From Myxococcales bacterium (GTDB lineage Bacteria; Myxococcota; Polyangia; Nannocystales; Nannocystaceae): a DNA stretch of 64,000 nt. Position numbers and translations under genes: made by a program. The notes beneath the pieces were generated by a model, which did no database searches, was not told where the DNA came from, and worked only from the letters and a program-made list of their open reading frames with translations. Shown here in pieces: positions 1 to 13,860 of the stretch; the stretch's first letter is position 1, and each line of letters begins with the position of its first letter. The stretch spans positions 124,001 through 188,000 of the forward strand of contig JAEUJW010000008.1 of NCBI GenBank assembly GCA_016793465.1, read 5' to 3'.

Positions 1-728
1 AGGAGATCCCCGGCAAGTTCATCGACATGGCCAACAGCCGCGGCGGCAAGGACAACGTCACCGCCCTCGTCGTGCAGATCCAGCCCGACGAGAACTCGGC
101 CACGCGCGCCGCCCAGCTCAACTTCACCGTCGAGACGCTGCGCCGCATCCCGCTGATGGACCAGCTGACCTACCAGCAGCTGTGCAAGATCATGAACATC
201 GCCCGCATGCAGCCGCTGCGCACCGGCGAGATCGTGTGCCGCGAGGGCAACGCGGGCGCCGACCTCTACGCCGTGCTCGAGGGCAGCGTCACCCTGTCCC
301 GCGGCGGCAACCCGACGACCACCATCCAGGCCGGCGGCTCGTTCGGCGAGGCCGACATGACCCTCGGCGAGACCTCGCGGGCCACCGCGATCGCCGACAA
401 GCCCGGCAAACTATTAAAGATCGGCCGCAAGGACATCCTCGAGGTCCTGCGCCGCGACCCCCCGCTGGCCACCAAGCTGCTGTGGAACCTCGCCCGCGAG
501 CTCGGCAAGCGCGCCGAGGAGGCCCACGCCCAGCTCAGCCATCGCTCGTCGAGCGACGAGAAGTCGATGATCGTCGACATCGACCCGTTCGACTCGCCCG
601 ACGTCCCGACCGCCGACGACGCCACCAACCCGCGCGCCGTCGTCGTCATCCCCAAGCTGACCAAGACCGACCCGGAGATCGTCGAGGAGATCGAGGACTT
701 CGAGGACGTGGTCGACGACAACAACTGA
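1..728 (+). CDS. PP2C-type protein phosphatase fused to a cyclic-nucleotide-binding domain (5' partial)
   Basis: The reading frame is open from base 3, so the start lies upstream of the window. The first residues contain GGKDNVTALVV, the C-terminal metal-binding motif of PP2C Ser/Thr phosphatases. They are followed by a complete cyclic-nucleotide-binding/Crp-like beta-roll of about 120 residues, with the phosphate-binding-cassette-like stretch GGSFGEADMTLGETSRATA. The last 60 residues are acidic and low in complexity. PP2C proteins remove phosphate from Ser/Thr-kinase targets, and the CNB domain probably lets a nucleotide or protein ligand tune the phosphatase. A kinase gene lies two genes downstream, which fits a signalling cluster. 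The ligand cannot be told from sequence. Codons aaa-cta-tta-aag at 408-419 are unusual for this GC-rich gene. Confidence 0.85.
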   Translation, partial: EIPGKFIDMANSRGGKDNVTALVVQIQPDENSATRAAQLNFTVETLRRIPLMDQLTYQQLCKIMNIARMQPLRTGEIVCREGNAGADLYAVLEGSVTLSRGGNPTTTIQAGGSFGEADMTLGETSRATAIADKPGKLLKIGRKDILEVLRRDPPLATKLLWNLARELGKRAEEAHAQLSHRSSSDEKSMIVDIDPFDSPDVPTADDATNPRAVVVIPKLTKTDPEIVEEIEDFEDVVDDNN

Positions 729-730
729 CT

Positions 731-802
731 CCACGGGCCTCCGGCCCTGACCGACCCCACGGGCCTCCGGCCCTGACCGACCCCACGGGCCTCCGGCCCT
801 GA
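731..802. repeat. Three tandem 26-bp repeats, each a small hairpin
   Basis: Three near-identical units start at 731, 757 and 783 (the third is cut short). Each carries GGGCC-TCC-GGCCC, a 5-bp stem with a 3-nt loop (735-747, 761-773, 787-799). They fill the gap between the PP2C-CNB stop and the cytidine deaminase start. There is no T-tract, so this is not a classical intrinsic terminator; mRNA processing or attenuation is possible. Confidence 0.85.
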
Positions 803-812
803 TCGCCCCACA

Positions 813-1250
813 ATGGCCGCCCCCGAAGAAGATCGCCTGCTCGCCGCCGCGGCCCAAGCCCGCGCCGCCGCGATCTGCCCGCACAGCAACTTCGCCGTCG
901 GCGCCGCCCTGCTCGACTCCGCCGGGCACATCTGGACCGGCGCCAACGTCGAGAACGCCAGCTACACCCTCGGCCTGTGCGCCGAGCGCGTGGCCCTGTT
1001 CTACGCGCTGACCCACGGCGCCCGCGAGTTCCAGGCCGTCGCCGTCGTCACCGGCGCGGCCCACCCGAGCTCGCCGTGCGGCGCCTGCCGCCAGCTGCTG
1101 TACGAGTTCGCCGGCGACGCCTCGCTCGTCACCGCGACCACCGCCGGCGAGGTCCTGCGCACCACCGTCCGCGCCCTCCTGCCGTTCGGCTTCGACGCCT
1201 CCTCGCTGAGCCAAACCCCCGGACCCGCGGGCCCGACACGACCGGAGTGA
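813..1250 (+). CDS. cdd: Cytidine deaminase
   Basis: A 145-residue homotetrameric-type cytidine deaminase. It converts cytidine and deoxycytidine to uridine and deoxyuridine in pyrimidine salvage, in the cytosol. The zinc site is complete: Cys56 and catalytic Glu58 in CAER, then Cys89 and Cys92 in PCGAC. The substrate motif NVENASY is at 45-51. Length matches the family. The stop lies 3 nt before the start of the kinase-WD40 gene, so the two are probably co-transcribed. The reason for pairing a salvage enzyme with signalling genes is not apparent. Confidence 0.93.
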   Translation: MAAPEEDRLLAAAAQARAAAICPHSNFAVGAALLDSAGHIWTGANVENASYTLGLCAERVALFYALTHGAREFQAVAVVTGAAHPSSPCGACRQLLYEFAGDASLVTATTAGEVLRTTVRALLPFGFDASSLSQTPGPAGPTRPE

Positions 1251-1253
1251 GCG

Positions 1254-4976
<3,723 letters not shown>

Positions 4977-5014
4977 TCGCCCGCGCCGACCTCACGGACC
5001 GGCGCGTCGCTGCT

Positions 5015-5047
5015 GAACGGGGCCGGCCGCGTCGACCGGCCCCGTTC
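5015..5047. terminator. Bidirectional hairpin between convergent genes
   Basis: A perfect 12-bp inverted repeat (GAACGGGGCCGG at 5015-5026 and its complement at 5036-5047) with a 9-nt loop lies between the converging kinase-WD40 and valS genes. No T-run follows on either side, so termination is inferred from position and stem strength. Confidence 0.6.
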
Positions 5048-5053
5048 CCACGC

Positions 5054-7804
5054 TTACCCGAGCCGCGCCTGCAGGTCGGCCATGCGCGCCATGTCGCCGC
5101 GCAGCTCGGCCAGCCGCGCCTCGTCCTTGGCGATCACGTCGGCCGGCGCCTTGGCGCGGAAGCCCGGGTTGTCGAGCTTGCGCGCGATCCCCTCGGCCTC
5201 CTTGCGCAGCTTCTCGAGGTCTTTGACGAGGCGCGCCCGCTCGGTAGCGAGGTCGACCAGCCCCGCGAGCGGCATCACCACCTCGACCCCGCGGACCACC
5301 GCATGCGTCGACTCGCGCGGCACCTCCTCGTGCGGCTCGCTGATCCGCAGCGACTGCACGCGCGCCATGTGCCCGAGGATCGGCTCCAGGCGGCCGATGC
5401 GGACCCGCGCCGCCGGGTCCTCCGCGCGCAGAAGGATCGGGATCTTCTGCGCCGGCGGCAGCTTCATCTCCGCCTTCAGCCCGCGGATCGCCGCCACCAC
5501 GTCGGTCAGCGTGGCGATGTCCTCGCGCGCCTCGGCCACCCGCGGGTCGGCGAGCAGCGCCCCGATCGGGGCCACCGGGCCCATCATCGTGATCGGCGTG
5601 GCGCCCGACAGCTCGGACACGTGCGGGTACTCGGCCAGCATCAGGCTGGCCGGCGCGCCCGCGGGCCGCGGCAGCTGCAGCCAGATCTCCTCGCTGATGA
5701 ACGGCACGATCGGGTGCAGCGTGCGCAGCACCAGGTCGAACACCGTCGCCAGCGTGCCCTGCGTGGCCCGCCGCTCGGCGTCGCCGGCGTCGCCCCGCAG
5801 GCTGTACTTGGCGATCTCGAGGTACCAGTCGCACAGCTCGTACCACACGAACTGGTAGATCGCGTGCGCCGCCAGGTCGAGGCGCCACTGGCCGAACAGC
5901 TCGCCGACCTGCACGGCCGTGTCGAGCGCGCGCGCGAGGATCCAGCGGTCGGCGATACCGAGGCTCGCGACGTCACGCCCGCCCAGCACCTCGCCGCGCC
6001 ACGCCTCGAGCTCCGCCGTGCCGAAGTCCTCGAGGTTCATGCGCGCGAACCGGGCCGCGTTCCACAGCTTGTTGCAGAAGTTGCGGTAGCCCTCGACGCG
6101 CGCCCGGCTGAACACGATGCCGGTGTCCTGCCCGGCCATCGTCGCCAGGTAGAAGCGCAGCGAGTCGGCCCCGTACTGGTCGATCAGCTCGACCGGGTCG
6201 ACCACGTTGCCGCGCGTCTTCGACATCTTCTTGCCGTCCTCGCCGAGCACCATGCTGTGCAGGTAGACCGTCTTGAACGGCACGTCCCCCGCGAAGTGGA
6301 TGCCCAGCATCATCATGCGGGCCACCCAGAAGAACAGGATGTCCCAGCCGGTCTCCATCAGCGCGGTCGGGTAGAACTGCCGCATGTCGGCCGAGTCGTC
6401 GGGCCAGCCGAGCACCGTCAGCGGCCACAGCCCCGACGAGAACCACGTGTCGAGCACGTCGTCGTCCTGCTCGATGCGCGCGCTCCCGCAGTGCCGGCAG
6501 GCCGTCGGGTCGGCGCGCCCGACCGTGATGCCCTTGCAGTCCTGGCAGTGCCACGCCGGGATGCGGTGCCCCCACCACAGCTGGCGCGAGATGCACCAGT
6601 CGTGGATGTTCTCCATCCAGCGGTAGTAGTCGGCGGTGCGGTGCTCCGGATAGATGACGGTCTTGCCCTCGCGGACCGCCGCCAGCGCCTTGGCCGCCAG
6701 CGGCCCCGTGCGCACGAACCACTGGTCCGACGGCAGCGGCTCGCAGACCACGCCGGTGCGCTGCGAGACGCCGAGGCTGAGCTTGTGGGCCTCGACTTTA
6801 ATCAGCGCGCCCGCGTCCTCGAGCGCCTGGACCACGGCCTTGCGCGCGGCCTGGATGTCGAGCCCGCGGAACCGCTCCGGCGCGTTCTGATTGATCTTTC
6901 CGTCGAAGCCGATCACCGTCATCACCTCGAGCCCGTGGCGGCGCCCGGTCTCGAAGTCGTTGAAGTCATGGGCCGGCGTGACCTTGACCGCGCCTGTCCC
7001 GAAGTTCATGTCGACGAGGATCGCGTCGCCGACGATCGGCGCCCGCCGCCCGGTCAGCGGCAGCACCACGGACCTGCCGATCAGGTGCTTGTAGCGCGGG
7101 TCCTCGGGGTGCACGGCCACCCCGGTGTCGCCGAGCATGGTCTCCGGCCGGGTGGTCGCGACCACCAGCTTCTCGTCGCTGCCCTCGACCGGGTAGGCGA
7201 TGTGCCACAGGTGCCCGTCGACCTCCTTGTGCTCGACCTCGAGGTCGCTGAGCGCGGTCTGGCTGGCGTGATCCCAGTTGATCAGCCGGTACGCGCGGTA
7301 CACCAGCCCCTCCTCGTACAGCCGGCAGAACGCCTCGCGCACCGACCGCGACGAGACCTCGTCCATGGTGAAGCGGTAGCGCGACCAGTCGAGCGAGGCC
7401 CCGAGCGCCTCGTGCTGCCCGTCGATGATGTTGCCGTGCCGCTCCTTCCACTCCCACGTGCGCCGCAGGAACTCGTCGCGCCCGACCGACTGCCGCGTCT
7501 GGCCCTCCTTCGCCAGCTCGCGCTCGACCATGACCTGCGTGGAGATCCCCGCGTGGTCGGTGCCCGGCACCCACAGCGCCGGCTCGCCGCGCATCCGGTG
7601 CCAGCGCACCAGCGTGTCCTCGATCGTCGCGGTCAGCGCGTGGCCCATGTGCAGCCGCCCGGTGACGTTCGGCGGCGGCAGCACGACCGTGAACGCCGGC
7701 TTCGTCGCGTCCCCTGCGGGCAAGAAGTATCCCGCCTCGCGCCACCCTTGGTAGAGCCGCGCCTCGACGGACTTGGGGTCATACACACTGCGGAGCGTCT
7801 CCAT
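5054..7804 (-). CDS. valS: Valyl-tRNA synthetase
   Basis: A 916-residue class I aminoacyl-tRNA synthetase charging tRNA-Val. The HIGH signature appears as PPPNVTGRLHMGHAL near the N-terminus and the KMSKS loop as GKKMSKTRGNVVDP. The CP1 editing domain contains VVATTRPETMLGDT, and a CxxC...CxxC zinc-finger-like stretch (CQDCKG, CRHCG) follows. The C-terminal 70 residues form the typical ValS coiled-coil arm that grips the tRNA. I chose the ATG at 7804 because METLRSVYDPKSVEARLYQ is the normal N-terminus; the frame stays open upstream but that part is non-conserved, arginine-rich shadow sequence. It converges on the kinase-WD40 gene. Confidence 0.96.
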   Translation of the reverse strand: METLRSVYDPKSVEARLYQGWREAGYFLPAGDATKPAFTVVLPPPNVTGRLHMGHALTATIEDTLVRWHRMRGEPALWVPGTDHAGISTQVMVERELAKEGQTRQSVGRDEFLRRTWEWKERHGNIIDGQHEALGASLDWSRYRFTMDEVSSRSVREAFCRLYEEGLVYRAYRLINWDHASQTALSDLEVEHKEVDGHLWHIAYPVEGSDEKLVVATTRPETMLGDTGVAVHPEDPRYKHLIGRSVVLPLTGRRAPIVGDAILVDMNFGTGAVKVTPAHDFNDFETGRRHGLEVMTVIGFDGKINQNAPERFRGLDIQAARKAVVQALEDAGALIKVEAHKLSLGVSQRTGVVCEPLPSDQWFVRTGPLAAKALAAVREGKTVIYPEHRTADYYRWMENIHDWCISRQLWWGHRIPAWHCQDCKGITVGRADPTACRHCGSARIEQDDDVLDTWFSSGLWPLTVLGWPDDSADMRQFYPTALMETGWDILFFWVARMMMLGIHFAGDVPFKTVYLHSMVLGEDGKKMSKTRGNVVDPVELIDQYGADSLRFYLATMAGQDTGIVFSRARVEGYRNFCNKLWNAARFARMNLEDFGTAELEAWRGEVLGGRDVASLGIADRWILARALDTAVQVGELFGQWRLDLAAHAIYQFVWYELCDWYLEIAKYSLRGDAGDAERRATQGTLATVFDLVLRTLHPIVPFISEEIWLQLPRPAGAPASLMLAEYPHVSELSGATPITMMGPVAPIGALLADPRVAEAREDIATLTDVVAAIRGLKAEMKLPPAQKIPILLRAEDPAARVRIGRLEPILGHMARVQSLRISEPHEEVPRESTHAVVRGVEVVMPLAGLVDLATERARLVKDLEKLRKEAEGIARKLDNPGFRAKAPADVIAKDEARLAELRGDMARMADLQARLG

Positions 7805-8347
7805 GGCTAGTTCCGGCCTTTCGTTGCTGAGGGTTCGTCTCGGAATGAATCCACGCGCGCCCCGAAGCGCGCGGCATTGTCGGGTTGTTGGCGGTCCACG
7901 ACAAGCGCCGATGCGCACCCATGCATCGACAGAGCACGAGAACCGCGGGCGACGGGGCGGCCCGCGGCCGGTCCCTCGCGACGGCGACGCCACCCGGTGA
8001 CGCGTGCTCGCGTCGCCGATGCCGGGGGCGACCCGCCGCTCCCGCGGCCGCGGATGTCCGCCGGACACGCCGTGGACCCCGGGCGGCCTGCAGACGCCAG
8101 CTCCTCGGTCCTCGCGCACGGCGGCCGCCTCGTCGCTCCAGCGGCTGCGTCGGCGCGCCGCTCGTCGGGCCGACGACGCGGCCGCGTCGACGAGGCCGCA
8201 GCGCCGCCGCGTTCAATCGCGGAGGGCTCGCAAGAGCACGGCGCACGCGGCGTGCGCTCTACCGCCGCGGAATTCTGCGGACACAACGAGCTCCGCGTCC
8301 CCCGAGCCTCGCCCGGAGAACGCGTCACCCACTCGAGTTTTTGCGAC
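7805..8347. other. 543-bp non-coding stretch between valS and a response regulator gene
   Basis: Open frames exist here only as GC-rich shadows with Arg/Pro-rich, non-conserved translations. The valS promoter must lie near its right-hand side on the minus strand. I see no tRNA cloverleaf, T-box consensus or clear terminator. No function is claimed. Confidence 0.5.
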
Positions 8348-9205
8348 TCAGCGCTTGAGCTGCTGCTCGGCCAGGTCAGGAACTACTTCCCACGCGACCT
8401 GCTCGACGACGTCACGCGAGAGGGCGAGCAGGGCCTCGACGGCCTTCGGGTCGAGCCCGGAGCCGGCGCCACCAGCGGCCTGCAGCCGCTTGAGGATGCC
8501 CGGCGTCGGGCTGCCGGCGGAGACGAAGGGGATCGGGACCGCGATCGGGATCTTGCTGGCCATATCTTCCACCGATGTAAAGGCAGCGGACAGCTTCTGT
8601 CCAGCCGCAACTGCAGCCGCGGGCGGGTTGCCCGCGCTCGCGGGCGAGCCCTTGGCGGCCGCCGCCGAGGGCGCCGCGGGCGACACCTTGGCGCCCGCGC
8701 CGAGCGGCGGAGCTGCCGGCTTGGCGCCGAGCAGCGGGCCCGGAGCGGCCGCGGGCTTCGCGGGCGTCGAGGGCGTCGCGGCGACCACCGGACGCTGCTG
8801 CGCCGGCGCCGACTTGCCCGCCGTGATCCCCTTGCCCGAGACCAGCGCGTTGACCTTCTCGAGCAGCTCCTGGGTGTCGAACGGCTTGGTCATCGCCCCG
8901 TTGGCGCCGCACGCCGACACCTGCGCCTCGTCGATGCCGACCTGGTTGGAGACCAGCAGCAGCACCGGAATGTTGGCGGTGTCGGGATCGGCCCGCACGG
9001 CGCGGGCGACCTCGTAGCCCGACGGTTCGCCGGCCGCGAGGTTGGTGTCGACGATGAGGACATCGGCCGGCAGTTGCTTCGCGCGGGCGACAGCCTCGGA
9101 GCCCTTGCTCACCGCGACCACTTCGCAGTCCTCCGCAGCGAACGTGATCTTGATGGCGAGGCGCATCGTCTTGCTGTCGTCGATCGCAAGGATCTTGGTC
9201 GGCAT
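8348..9205 (-). CDS. Response regulator with receiver domain and a conserved C-terminal helix
   Basis: A 285-residue CheY-like protein. The receiver domain (about residues 1-125) has the acidic pair in ILAIDDSKTMR, the phospho-acceptor Asp in LIVDTN, a switch Ser in LLLVSNQ and the conserved Lys in MTKPF. A Pro/Ala-rich linker of about 100 residues leads to a short C-terminal motif, LSRDVVEQVAWEVVPDLAE, that I recognise from myxobacterial regulators, probably a partner-docking helix. There is no DNA-binding or enzymatic output domain. A GGAG ribosome site precedes the ATG. It is divergent from the methyltransferase gene with only 30 bp between starts. No histidine kinase is nearby. Confidence 0.88.
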   Translation of the reverse strand: MPTKILAIDDSKTMRLAIKITFAAEDCEVVAVSKGSEAVARAKQLPADVLIVDTNLAAGEPSGYEVARAVRADPDTANIPVLLLVSNQVGIDEAQVSACGANGAMTKPFDTQELLEKVNALVSGKGITAGKSAPAQQRPVVAATPSTPAKPAAAPGPLLGAKPAAPPLGAGAKVSPAAPSAAAAKGSPASAGNPPAAAVAAGQKLSAAFTSVEDMASKIPIAVPIPFVSAGSPTPGILKRLQAAGGAGSGLDPKAVEALLALSRDVVEQVAWEVVPDLAEQQLKR

Positions 9206-9235
9206 CTAGTCTCCTTCGGGGCAGCAAGGCGTACC

Positions 9236-10297
9236 ATGGAGCCTGTGAGCCGGTCAACGAACGGGACGCACGCCCCCGCGCCCGCCGCGGCCCAGGGCGC
9301 CCCTGGGGACCCGGCGGATCCCGGGCCCGCCCCCGCGAGCGCCGGCGCGGGCGAATCCCCTGCGCCGCCCGCCCCGCGTCCCCGACCCGAACCGCGACCC
9401 CCCGCGCTCGAATCCCCCTCGGGCTCGTTCGGTCCGGCTCCGCTCGACAGCTCCGGATCCTTCGGCCCCGGCTCGTCCGGTGGCTCGTTCGGCCCTGCCC
9501 CGGTGGACTCCGGCGCGGGCGCCAGCGTGTCCCTGGGCTCCCCGCGGCGCGGCCCCGGCTCGACCTGGTGGGGCGGACCGCAACGCAACGCCCGCCCGCT
9601 CGACCGCATCTCCGGCATCTCGCAGTCGCTCGTCGGCGACGCGCTGCTGCGCCACGTCGCCGGCTGCCGCGTGCTCGACCTCGGCGTGGGCTCGCCGGAG
9701 ATCGCCCGCTGGGTGCGTGCCACCGCCGCCTCGCTCGAGTCGCTCGACGTGCGCCTCGCGGCCGACGACGCCGGGCAGATCCGACTGCCCCAGCCCTCGG
9801 ACCTCTACGACGTGGTCTACAGCGTTCGCACGCTCGCGCACCTCGGCCACGACGAGGCCTCCTCCGACCTCGCGGTCCAGAGCCTGCTCGCCGAGGCCAC
9901 GCGGATCCTCCTCCCCGGCGGCCTCCTGCTCGTCGAGATCAACAACCCGCGCAGCCTCCGCGGCTTCGCCTACGGCATCCGCCGCCCGATCACCGTGGCC
10001 ACCGGCGGCAGCGTCGTGCTCGCCGAGAAGCGCCAGGTCACCCGCTACGACACGCTCTCGCGGCTCATGCGGCTGGCCCCGCGCAACCTCGAGCTCGCCC
10101 ACGTGTACGGCATCCGCGTGCTCGTCCCGTTCTCGCGCGCGCTGCAGATCCCCCTGCTCGGCCGCCTCCTCGCCGCCGGCGAGTGGTGGGCCCGCGACAG
10201 CTTCCTGCGCGGCTTCGGAGCCCACCTGCTCGTCGCCCTGCGCAAGCACGACGACCCCGTCCTCCGCGTCGATCCGAAGCCGCCGCCGACCGGGTAG
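9236..10297 (+). CDS. SAM-dependent methyltransferase-like protein with low-complexity N-terminus
   Basis: A 353-residue protein. The first 110 residues are Pro/Ala/Gly/Ser-rich and contain repeated SFGPAP-like units. The rest is a class I methyltransferase fold: motif I as CRVLDLGVGSPEIARWV, an acidic residue at the end of strand 2 (LESLDVRL), a DVVYSVRTLAHLGH motif IV region and RILLPGGLLLVEINNP as post-motif. The substrate is unknown. The C-terminal half (RRPITVATGGSVVLAEKRQ onward) suggests membrane or lipid-type methyltransferases only weakly. The ATG at 9236 follows AAGGCG and is the first start after the divergent promoter region; the same frame is open far upstream but that part is antisense to the response regulator. 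Confidence 0.75.
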   Translation: MEPVSRSTNGTHAPAPAAAQGAPGDPADPGPAPASAGAGESPAPPAPRPRPEPRPPALESPSGSFGPAPLDSSGSFGPGSSGGSFGPAPVDSGAGASVSLGSPRRGPGSTWWGGPQRNARPLDRISGISQSLVGDALLRHVAGCRVLDLGVGSPEIARWVRATAASLESLDVRLAADDAGQIRLPQPSDLYDVVYSVRTLAHLGHDEASSDLAVQSLLAEATRILLPGGLLLVEINNPRSLRGFAYGIRRPITVATGGSVVLAEKRQVTRYDTLSRLMRLAPRNLELAHVYGIRVLVPFSRALQIPLLGRLLAAGEWWARDSFLRGFGAHLLVALRKHDDPVLRVDPKPPPTG

Positions 10298-10381
10298 GAC
10301 GATGTGCGACATCGCCTCACTGTTCAGGTAGATTCCTTGCGGCCTCTCGCCACCTGAGGGACCTTTGACGGGCGTTTACCT

Positions 10382-10397
10382 AGGTCCGATCGGACCT
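10382..10397. promoter_or_regulatory. Perfect 16-bp palindrome upstream of the prepilin-like gene
   Basis: AGGTCCGATCGGACCT is its own reverse complement and ends 16 bp before the ATG at 10414. A TTGACG hexamer lies just upstream at 10365. Size, symmetry and position suit a repressor operator, but no regulator can be named. Confidence 0.45.
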
Positions 10398-10413
10398 GAC
10401 GCGACTCTCCGTC

Positions 10414-11034
10414 ATGCCCCTCCATTCCCGCCAGCACACTCGCGGCCTCTCGTCGCTCGAGCTCCTGATCGTGCTGGCGATCCTCGGCATCCTCGCCGCT
10501 CTGGCGGTCGTCGAGTTGACCGCGCTGTCACGCCGCAGCCGCACCGAGGAGGCCGTGCGTGGCATCGCCGACATTTTTAACGGCATCGCCGCCAACTACA
10601 CCGAGGCGCGGCCCGACTACGACGCCACCGGCCTGCCGACGCACCGCTGCCCGCACCACGAGGGCGCCCCGCTCGCGGGCGAGGTGCCGCCGACCCCGCC
10701 GCTCGACGTGCGCTGCGGCGACGGCCCGCGCGGCCGCTGCACCCCGACCGCCGACCCCACGCGCCCCGGCACCTACGCCCTCGCCGCCTGGACCGCCGAC
10801 CCGATCTGGCAGTCGATCGGCTTCCGCCACACCGGCGGCCACGACTTCCACTACAGCTACAGCTACCGCAACATCCCGACCGCCGACGGCCACGGCGTCT
10901 GCGAGTTCACCGTGCGCGCCACCGCCGACCTCGACGGCGACGGCGTGTTCTCGGTCTACGAGCGCAGCGGCCACGCCGACAGCTCGGGCGTGCGCGCCGA
11001 CGCCGGCCTGCGCATCACCAACCCGCTCGAGTAG
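10414..11034 (+). CDS. Type IV prepilin-like protein
   Basis: A 206-residue protein with a class III (prepilin peptidase) signal: a short basic leader ending in RG, then LSSLELLIVLAILGILAALAVVEL, with the essential Glu at position +5 and one hydrophobic helix. The +1 residue is Leu rather than the usual Phe/Met. The soluble domain contains cysteines and an aromatic-rich stretch (HDFHYSYSYRN) and an Asp-rich DLDGDGVF loop that could bind calcium. It could be a minor pilin or a type II secretion pseudopilin. It is alone: no pil or gsp genes lie nearby. A perfect palindrome lies just upstream. Confidence 0.8.
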   Translation: MPLHSRQHTRGLSSLELLIVLAILGILAALAVVELTALSRRSRTEEAVRGIADIFNGIAANYTEARPDYDATGLPTHRCPHHEGAPLAGEVPPTPPLDVRCGDGPRGRCTPTADPTRPGTYALAAWTADPIWQSIGFRHTGGHDFHYSYSYRNIPTADGHGVCEFTVRATADLDGDGVFSVYERSGHADSSGVRADAGLRITNPLE

Positions 11035-11085
11035 CGGTCGCGCCGACGCAGCCACGGCGCGGAGCGACTCGCCGCCGCGAACCAA

Positions 11086-11112
11086 ACAAAAAGGGCCCCT
11101 CGTCGGGGCCCT
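11086..11112 (-). terminator. Intrinsic terminator of rpsA
   Basis: Read on the minus strand, an 8-bp stem AGGGCCCC/GGGGCCCT (11112-11105 with 11099-11092, 5-nt loop) is followed by TTTTTGTTT. It lies about 35 bp past the rpsA stop. It also faces the convergent prepilin gene and may serve both. Confidence 0.85.
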
Positions 11113-11145
11113 CTTCACGTCACGCCGAGGCGTGATCGTCGGCGA

Positions 11146-12855
<1,710 letters not shown>

Positions 12856-12964
12856 GTTGGGGTTTCGATGTCCTTCTCAGTGGCGTCCCGGGCGATCGGC
12901 GCCGTCCCTCCCCCGGCGCCATGGCACCGCGGAGCGACCGCACCCACCCTCCCGAGCGGCGTGC

Positions 12965-12993
12965 ACCGTAGGGCCCTTCCCCGAAAAGGTCAA
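12965..12993 (-). promoter_or_regulatory. Sigma-70-like promoter for rpsA
   Basis: On the minus strand, TTGACC (12993-12988), a 17-bp spacer and TACGGT (12970-12965) precede rpsA by about 110 bp. A 6-bp GGGCGC/GCGCCC hairpin at 12997-13015 just upstream may end the cmk transcript. Confidence 0.5.
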
Positions 12994-13035
12994 CCGGGGC
13001 GCTCCCCGGGCGCCCTACCTCACGTCTGACGGTCG

Positions 13036-13722
13036 TCAGGCGCCGGCCGGACGCGGCCCGACCACCGCGACGATGGCCGCGACCACCTCGTCGGCGGTCA
13101 GCGCCGTCGAGTCGAGCGCCACCGCGTCGGCGGCCTGGACCAGCGGCGCGGCCGCGCGGGTCTGATCGCGCTCGTCGCGGCTCTGCAGCTCGCGGAGCAC
13201 CTGCTCGAGCGGCTGGCTCGCGGCCGTCGATCCCAGCGCCGCCAGATCGACCTGACGTCGCGCCGCCCGCACGCGGTCGTCGGCCGTGAGGAAGAACTTG
13301 TACGGCGCGTCGGGGAACACCACCGTGCCGAGGTCGCGGCCCTCCGCCACGCAGCCGGCCGCGCCGAGGCTGCGCTGGATCCCCAGCAGCCCGCGGCGCA
13401 CCGCCGGCAGCAGCGACACCTGCGACGAACCGTCGGAGATCTCCGGCGTGCGGATCGCCGCCGAGATGTCCCGACCGGCGAATTCCACCCGCTGGCCGCC
13501 CTCCGCCGCCACGAAGCGGATCGGGAAGTCGGTCGTCAACGCCGCCAGCCCGGCCTCGTCGGTCCACGCCACCCCGCGCTCCTTCGCCACCAGCGCCAGC
13601 GCCCGGTAGATGGCCCCGGTGTCGAGCACCGGCAGCCCGTAGTGCGCCGCCAGTCGCCGCGCCACCGTGCTCTTGCCCGCGCCCGCCGGTCCGTCGATGA
13701 CGATGAGCAGCCCCGCCGCCAT
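13036..13722 (-). CDS. cmk: Cytidylate kinase
   Basis: A 228-residue (d)CMP kinase: ATP + CMP to ADP + CDP. The P-loop GPAGAGKSTVARRLA is at residues 10-24, followed by DTGAIYRA, the CMP-binding region RTPEISDGSSQVS, the VAEGRDLGTVVFPDA motif and the RDERDQTR motif near the C-terminus. The ATG at 13722 gives the standard N-terminus (LLIVIDGPAGAGKS). The frame continues upstream without conserved sequence. Linked to rpsA downstream, as in many bacteria. Confidence 0.95.
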   Translation of the reverse strand: MAAGLLIVIDGPAGAGKSTVARRLAAHYGLPVLDTGAIYRALALVAKERGVAWTDEAGLAALTTDFPIRFVAAEGGQRVEFAGRDISAAIRTPEISDGSSQVSLLPAVRRGLLGIQRSLGAAGCVAEGRDLGTVVFPDAPYKFFLTADDRVRAARRQVDLAALGSTAASQPLEQVLRELQSRDERDQTRAAAPLVQAADAVALDSTALTADEVVAAIVAVVGPRPAGA

Positions 13723-13860
13723 TGCGCCGGCCTTAGACCACACCCCCGCCGCCCTGACAAGGGTGACCGGGACGTCCGCCGACCCGCCGCCCGCCCGCCG
13801 CGCGGCGCCCCGCGTGCCCTCTTGCCCGAATCTCCCGCCTTTGGCAGGTTTGCCCGGCCC

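Noticed and set aside
7877..9235. In-frame N-terminal extension of the methyltransferase
   Set aside because: It is antisense to the response regulator gene for most of its length, and its translation is low-complexity with no conserved domain; the ATG at 9236 is more plausible.
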